The notes beneath the pieces are model-generated. The model searched no databases. It saw only the letters and a list, made by a program, of their open reading frames with translations, and had not been told where the DNA came from. A DNA stretch of 6,460 nucleotides from an uncultured Verrucomicrobiota bacterium. GTDB taxonomy: Bacteria; Verrucomicrobiota; Verrucomicrobiia; Chthoniobacterales; SZAS-18. The position numbers were made by a program, and so were the translations under genes. The DNA is taken from assembly GCA_937873255.1 (NCBI GenBank), contig CALMVM010000620.1:1-6460 (forward strand). The letters are read 5' to 3'. Positions 5,711 to 6,460 of this stretch are shown here, piece after piece (positions within the stretch are counted from its first letter, which is position 1; every line of letters starts with the position of its first letter).

Positions 5711-5735
5711 TGTCTACTAAATCGGGGCAATCTCA
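5711..5735. repeat. Probable IS3-family right terminal inverted repeat
   Basis: TGTCTACTAAATCGGGG followed by CAATCTCA lies 25 bp after the stop of the OrfB remnant. Its reverse complement starts TGAGATTGCCCCG and ends TAGTAGACA, the layout of many IS3-family ends. No matching left end is found in the window, so the element is truncated. Confidence 0.55.
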
Positions 5736-5778
5736 GGTTTGCTTCCGTCATTTATAAACAAGCTTTAAGATGCGTGTG

Positions 5779-5789
5779 GAAAGGAGGTG
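5779..5789 (-). other. Anti-Shine-Dalgarno-like stretch at the 3' end of the tRNA array
   Basis: On the minus strand the sequence directly after the discriminator base of tRNA-Val reads CACCTCCTTTC, identical to the 16S rRNA 3' tail of many bacteria. On the plus strand it is a strong Shine-Dalgarno sequence (GAAAGGAGGTG), but no credible plus-strand gene follows. The identity is visible; any function is speculative. Confidence 0.3.
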
Positions 5790-5860
5790 TTGCCCGCCGG
5801 GGAGTCGCACCCCGTCTTCCGCTTTGTAAGAGCGGCTCGCTCCTGTTACAACAGCGGGCA
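5790..5860 (-). tRNA. tRNA-Val(TAC)-like, non-canonical T-loop
   Basis: Good cloverleaf: acceptor TGCCCGC/GCGGGCA (7 of 7), D-stem TTGT/GCGA with loop AACAGGA (keeps a GG), anticodon stem CCGCT/AGCGG with loop CTTACAA (anticodon TAC at 5828-5826), variable loop AAGA, T-stem CGGGG/CCCCG with loop TGCGACT. Position 55 (5808) is G instead of T. Discriminator A; no encoded CCA (CAC follows). It is the last gene of the array in transcription order. Position 10 is T rather than the usual G, and T1-A72 is unusual for Val. Amino-acid identity rests on the anticodon alone. Confidence 0.75.
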
Positions 5861-5879
5861 CCTTGCCATAAAAAGCCCG

Positions 5880-5954
5880 TCACCGCGGCGGGACTCGCAC
5901 CCACTAGGACCTGGTTGAAAGCCAGGGCGCTCGGACGACTTTGCATTCGCGGCG
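5880..5954 (-). tRNA. tRNA-Glu(TTC)-like, non-canonical D- and T-loops
   Basis: Acceptor CGCCGCG/CGCGGTG (7 pairs, one G-T), a short D-stem TGC/GCG with a 12-nt loop AAAGTCGTCCGA lacking G18G19, anticodon stem CCTGG/CCAGG with loop CTTTCAA (anticodon TTC at 5919-5917), variable loop TCCTA, T-stem GTGGG/CCCGC with loop TGCGAGT. Position 55 (5898) is G. Discriminator A; no encoded CCA. Position 8 is A, another departure from the consensus T8. Complete stems argue it is a gene rather than random sequence; whether it is charged with Glu is untested. Confidence 0.72.
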
Positions 5955-5974
5955 GTCTCGGGATCGGATGCACC

Positions 5975-6045
5975 TTGCCGGGCGTGGACTCGCACCACGA
6001 TCTGACTGTTTCAAAGACAGCGATCCTACTTTGGACGACCCGGCA
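5975..6045 (-). tRNA. tRNA-Gln(TTG)-like, non-canonical D- and T-loops
   Basis: Acceptor TGCCGGG/CCCGGCA (7 of 7; T1-A72 is typical of tRNA-Gln), D-stem GTCC/GGAT with a six-nt loop AAAGTA lacking G18G19, anticodon stem GCTGT/ACAGT with loop CTTTGAA (anticodon TTG at 6014-6012), variable loop CAGAT, T-stem CGTGG/CCACG with loop TGCGAGT. Position 55 (5993) is G. Discriminator A; GGT follows instead of CCA. The very small D-loop is unusual. Confidence 0.75.
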
Positions 6046-6070
6046 TCGTGCGCTCTCGAACGGAAAAATA

Positions 6071-6142
6071 TTGCCCCGCATGGCTTCGCTCCATGGCTTG
6101 CGGATTCAGAATCCGCCGTGCTCCTGACTACACTACGGGGCA
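6071..6142 (-). tRNA. tRNA-Gln(CTG)-like, non-canonical T-loop
   Basis: Acceptor TGCCCCG/CGGGGCA (7 of 7), TA at 8-9, D-stem GTGT/GCAC with loop AGTCAGGA (normal GG present), anticodon stem GCGGA/TCCGC with loop TTCTGAA (anticodon CTG at 6109-6107), variable loop AAGC, T-stem CATGG/CCATG with loop AGCGAAG. Positions 54-55 are AG instead of TT (G55 at 6089). Discriminator A, then TATTTTT, a T-run that could aid transcript release or processing; no CCA. The D-arm and anticodon arm strongly resemble ordinary tRNA-Gln, so descent from one is likely. Confidence 0.82.
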
Positions 6143-6161
6143 GTCTTTCCCGGATGGAAAA

Positions 6162-6237
6162 TGGTCAGGACGGCAGGTAACGCTCCTGCTTGATCTTGCT
6201 CCCAAGGCAAGTGCCTTCGCTTGTCGGCCACGTCCTG
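6162..6237 (-). tRNA. tRNA-Pro(TGG)-like, encoded CCA, non-canonical loops
   Basis: Acceptor CAGGACG/CGTCCTG (7 of 7; C1-G72 and A73 are typical of bacterial tRNA-Pro), TG at 8-9, D-stem GCC/GGC with loop lacking G18G19 (GACAAGCGAA region), anticodon stem CTTGC/GCAAG with loop CTTGGGA (anticodon TGG at 6204-6202), variable loop ATCAA, T-stem GCAGG/CCTGC with loop AGCGTTA. G55 is at 6183, and position 58 is T rather than the nearly invariant A. CCA is encoded at 6164-6162, followed by TTTT. Confidence 0.82.
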
Positions 6238-6252
6238 TAGTTGAATCGAAAA

Positions 6253-6329
6253 TGGCGGGTTGGACGGGCATTGCTCCCGCGACCTTCGGCTTGACGAGCC
6301 GCTGCTCTTCGTGGCTGAGCTACCAACCC
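6253..6329 (-). tRNA. tRNA-Asp(GTC)-like, encoded CCA, C33 and non-canonical loops
   Basis: Acceptor GGGTTGG/CCAACCC, TA at 8-9, D-stem GCTC/GAGC with loop AGCCACGAA lacking G18G19, anticodon stem GCGGC/GCCGA (four pairs plus a G27-A43 mismatch), loop TCGTCAA with anticodon GTC (6295-6293), variable loop AGGTC, T-stem GCGGG/CCCGT with loop AGCAATG (G55 at 6274). Discriminator G73, an Asp identity base, is followed by CCA (6255-6253) and TTTT. Position 33 (6296) is C where T is almost universal. The D-stem, variable loop and T-stem are those of ordinary tRNA-Asp, so it derives from one. An alternative fold has a 5-bp stem CGGCT/AGCCG and a five-nt loop. Confidence 0.8.
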
Positions 6330-6342
6330 AGTATGATAAAAG

Positions 6343-6433
6343 TGGTGGGCCATGCAGGTATCGCACCTGCCCGGTCGTGATAGACATCTGCTTTACAGGC
6401 AGCCCCGCTGACGTGACTTCGCTTTTTCGAGCC
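6343..6433 (-). tRNA. tRNA-Tyr(GTA)-like, 5' half unresolved
   Basis: The 3' half is clear: anticodon arm GCTGC/GCAGA (four pairs plus a G27-A43 mismatch) with loop CTGTAAA (anticodon GTA at 6396-6394), a long class II variable arm containing GTC...GAC (as expected for Tyr), T-stem GCAGG/CCTGC with loop TGCGATA (G55 at 6364), then ATGGCCC, discriminator A and CCA (6345-6343). No sequence upstream pairs well with ATGGCCC; the best candidate 5' strand (GGCTCGA, 6433-6427) pairs at five of seven positions including two wobbles, and no D-stem is convincing. It may be decayed or unusually structured, and the 5' boundary is a guess. Confidence 0.45.
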
Positions 6434-6449
6434 GGGTGCTGAGTTAGTC

Positions 6450-6460
6450 TGGGGTGCCAA
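6450..6460 (-). tRNA. 3' end of a further tRNA, possibly tRNA-His (cut by window edge)
   Basis: The minus strand at the right edge reads TTGGCAC, then C, then CCA (6452-6450). A C73 discriminator followed by CCA is characteristic of bacterial tRNA-His. Its spacing from the Tyr-like gene fits the array. Only 11 bases are in view, so this is tentative. Confidence 0.35.

Noticed and set aside
5774..6387. Several 60-117 codon frames on both strands over the tRNA array
   Set aside because: The DNA here is explained base by base by folded tRNA genes with short spacers; the peptides have no family resemblance.
5790..6460. CRISPR array or tandem repeat as explanation for the regularly spaced GACTCGCAC motifs
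   Set aside because: The recurring motif is the reverse complement of tRNA T-arms; spacing and flanking sequence follow cloverleaf structure, with no identical repeat units.

Overview
High-GC bacterial DNA, probably Gram-negative. No marker gene fixes the phylum: Pseudomonadota or Verrucomicrobiota would both fit, and this is inference only. The window falls into three blocks.

(1) Positions 1-4420 are a divergent metabolic locus. A TetR-family repressor gene (3782-4420, +) faces away from a tight run of minus-strand genes. In transcription order these encode an alpha/beta hydrolase, an antibiotic-biosynthesis-monooxygenase (ABM) family protein, a VOC-fold protein, a small XapX membrane protein, a TIM-barrel sugar-phosphate-isomerase-like protein and a SnoaL/NTF2-fold protein. 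A signal-peptide-bearing gene, cut by the left edge, follows. Gaps of 14 to about 50 bp suggest one operon. The shared intergenic region holds two near-identical 17-nt copies of CGATTTATRGATCGATT, one before each divergent gene, which are good candidates for the TetR operator. The mix of folds suggests catabolism or detoxification of a small organic, perhaps quinone-like or epoxide-like, compound; the substrate cannot be read from sequence.

(2) Positions 4421-5789 are an insertion-sequence scar zone. A complete-looking 802-bp IS1-family element (4761-5562) has 26-bp imperfect terminal inverted repeats and a perfect 8-bp target duplication, TGTGATTG. Its insA frame ends at a canonical A AAA AAG slippery heptamer leading into the -1 insB frame. 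A second, unprogrammed frameshift near 5356-5360 separates the last catalytic Glu, so the element is probably dead. It sits just left of a remnant of an IS3-family element (orfB C-terminus plus right inverted repeat, to 5735).

(3) Positions 5790-6460 hold a compact minus-strand tRNA array that continues past the right edge. In transcription order it encodes His? (3' end only), Tyr(GTA)-like, Asp(GTC), Pro(TGG), Gln(CTG), Gln(TTG), Glu(TTC) and Val(TAC). Six of these fold into well-paired cloverleaves, but every visible T-loop departs from the universal T-Psi-C in the same way: position 55 is G, giving TGC or AGC in place of TTC. Four of the six also lack the D-loop G18G19, and the Asp gene has C33 instead of T33. 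Paired stems combined with a uniformly altered elbow are the most unusual signal in the window. The array may encode tRNAs that are poor elongation substrates, specialised tRNAs, or a fast-evolving mobile array.
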